Below the pieces are notes generated by a model. That model saw nothing but the letters and a program-made list of their open reading frames with translations, was not told the origin of the DNA and searched no databases. The position numbers were made by a program, and so were the translations under genes. DNA of 64,000 nt from Burkholderia metallica (lineage in GTDB: Bacteria; Pseudomonadota; Gammaproteobacteria; Burkholderiales; Burkholderiaceae): assembly GCF_902832845.1 (NCBI RefSeq), contig NZ_CADFDB010000001.1, forward strand, positions 1 to 64,000, read 5' to 3'. Shown piece after piece: positions 62,695 through 64,000 of this stretch (position 1 is the first letter of the stretch; every line of letters begins with the position of its first letter).

Positions 62695-64000
62695 TCATGA
62701 TTCGTCGGTTCTGCGCCGGCCGTTCTGCCGCTGCCGGGCCGCGAGCGCCCCGAGTGTCTCCATCGCGTGCTCGACCGCCGGTGTCCACGGCCGGCCGTAA
62801 TTGAGCCGAAGAAAGCGGCGGAATCCGCCGGTCGCGGAAAAGATCGGCCCGGGCGCGATGCTGACGCCGCTTGCCATCGCGTCGCCGAACAGATGCATCG
62901 CATCCACGCGCGGCGGCAATTCGATCCACAGGAAATACCCGCCGTGCGGCGCGAACACTTCGGTGCCGGCCGGAAAATACGCGCGCACGGCCGTCAGCAT
63001 CTGTGCCTGGTGCGCGGCGAGATTGCGGCGCAGCTTGCGCAGGAAGCGATCGTACGCACCGTCGCGCAGGTAGCTCGAAATCGCGATCTGCGCGGGCACG
63101 TCGGCGGCCGGCGCGCTCGCGCCTTTTGCCTGCCGGACCTGCCGCACGAAACGGCCGGCCGCGACCCAGCCGATCCTGAACCCCGGTGCGAGGCATTTCG
63201 AGAACGACCCGCAATGCAGGACGAGCCCGTTCTCGTCATACAGTTTCGCGGGGCGCGTGGGAGCCGTGTCGAAATGCAGTTCGCCGTACACGTCGTCCTC
63301 GATCAGCGGCACGTTGCGTGCCGCGAGCAGCTCGATCAGCGCGCGCTTGCGCTCGTCGGTCAGCGTCGCGCCGGTCGGGTTGTGGAACGACGTCATGAAC
63401 CAGCACGCGCGCACCGGGTGCGAGTCGAGCGCTTCGGCGAGCGCATCGAGGTCGAGGCCCGCTCGCGGGTCGACCGGAATCTCGACGGCCTTCAGGTGCA
63501 GCCGCTGCACGGCTTGCAGTGCAGCGTGGAACGCCGGCCGCTCGATCGCGACGATGTCGCCGGGGCGTGTCAGCGCCTGCAGGCTGAGCGTGAGCGCCTC
63601 GATCGCGCCGGTGGTGATGACGATTTCCTCCATCGGCAGCGACGCGCCCGCGTTCAGGTAGCGCAGCGCAATCTGGCGCCGCAGCGCGTCGTGGCCGGGC
63701 GGCAATCCGGCCAGTAGTTTCGTGCGGTCCATGTTGCGCGCTGCGGACGCCACGTGGCGCCACAGGCTGCTCATCGGAAACAGCGAATAGCTGGCGAATT
63801 CGGAGCCGAGCGGAACGACGTCGTCGCATTTGAGCGAATCGAGCAAACGCGTCAGCGTATCGTCGCCGCCGGTCGGCGCGGGGGCGGCCGGCTTGCGCGG
63901 CGGTTCGTGGCCGAACCGCACGTGCCTGTCTTCGAGGTTCGCAACGAAATAACCGGAGCGCGCCCGCGCGACGATCAGACCCTCGCTCTCGAGCAGGTAG
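62695..64000 (-). CDS. MocR-type regulator (GntR HTH plus aminotransferase domain), 5' end outside window
   Basis: PLP-binding transcription regulator of the MocR/PdxR family; about 435 residues are present. The right-hand edge encodes YLLESEGLIVARARSGYFVA, the end of a GntR winged HTH, so the start lies beyond the window. The aminotransferase-like domain has the PLP-Lys region HCGSFSKCLAPGFRIGW, the Asp in NPTGATLTDERKRA onward, and YFLWIELPP near the end. Such proteins sense pyridoxal phosphate or amino acids. The target gene is not visible here. Confidence 0.9.
   Translation of the reverse strand, partial: YLLESEGLIVARARSGYFVANLEDRHVRFGHEPPRKPAAPAPTGGDDTLTRLLDSLKCDDVVPLGSEFASYSLFPMSSLWRHVASAARNMDRTKLLAGLPPGHDALRRQIALRYLNAGASLPMEEIVITTGAIEALTLSLQALTRPGDIVAIERPAFHAALQAVQRLHLKAVEIPVDPRAGLDLDALAEALDSHPVRACWFMTSFHNPTGATLTDERKRALIELLAARNVPLIEDDVYGELHFDTAPTRPAKLYDENGLVLHCGSFSKCLAPGFRIGWVAAGRFVRQVRQAKGASAPAADVPAQIAISSYLRDGAYDRFLRKLRRNLAAHQAQMLTAVRAYFPAGTEVFAPHGGYFLWIELPPRVDAMHLFGDAMASGVSIAPGPIFSATGGFRRFLRLNYGRPWTPAVEHAMETLGALAARQRQNGRRRTDES

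Overview
The window looks like a chromosomal segment of a Burkholderia, most likely of the Burkholderia cepacia complex. The support is the high G+C content with strong third-position G/C bias, a betI-betB-betA block, a rhamnolipid operon of Burkholderia type (rhlA, rhlB, MFS pump, rhlC, NodT-like lipoprotein, HlyD-like protein), a glutathione-independent formaldehyde dehydrogenase and a VgrG-linked type VI secretion (T6SS) island. No rRNA, tRNA, insertion sequence, integrase or CRISPR array was seen. The species call is inference.

Region 1 (1-16.4 kb) is a quinoprotein alcohol-oxidation locus. On the minus strand it has a PQQ-dependent alcohol dehydrogenase carrying the Asp-Tyr-Asp signature of lanthanide-dependent enzymes, and a protein that fuses a periplasmic-binding-protein domain to cytochrome c. 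Beyond a terminator come a HiPIP, an RpoD-like sigma factor and the 5' end of acs. Divergent from the dehydrogenase is a TonB-dependent receptor. A proline-iminopeptidase-like hydrolase and an AcoR-type sigma-54 activator follow, then pqqABCDE and a TonB-like protein. I find sigma-54 -24/-12 elements before the dehydrogenase, the receptor and pqqA. Related upstream repeat motifs lie in both regions. I read this as one sigma-54-controlled, possibly lanthanide-linked, alcohol oxidation regulon, and as the most interesting system in the window.

Region 2 (16.4-30.6 kb) is mixed housekeeping and accessory genes: a divergent HTH/unknown pair, aldo/keto reductase, carboxymuconolactone decarboxylase-like protein, LysR regulator, esterase, a DinB-like protein preceded by a perfect 21-bp inverted repeat and followed by a truncated hydrolase, a YCII protein, a hybrid histidine kinase, a metallo-beta-lactamase-fold protein, an MFS transporter, a YadGH-type ABC exporter and a cupin.

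Region 3 (31-47.3 kb) starts with two paralogous lipoproteins, an OmpW protein and a secreted protein, with GC-rich hairpins at the junctions. Next is a T6SS island of lower G+C: VgrG, a Tle3-like lipase, its likely immunity lipoprotein, a 29-residue lipoprotein stub, PAAR and two membrane proteins. A three-gene operon for a probable diacylglycerol glycosyltransferase, a membrane protein and a periplasmic phosphatase ends the region.

Region 4 (47.3-64 kb) has the betaine-synthesis genes with a BetI-type operator, an AT-rich non-coding stretch, the rhamnolipid operon with an isoprenylcysteine-methyltransferase-like gene between rhlA and rhlB, fdhA, a small membrane protein and a MocR-type regulator cut by the window edge.
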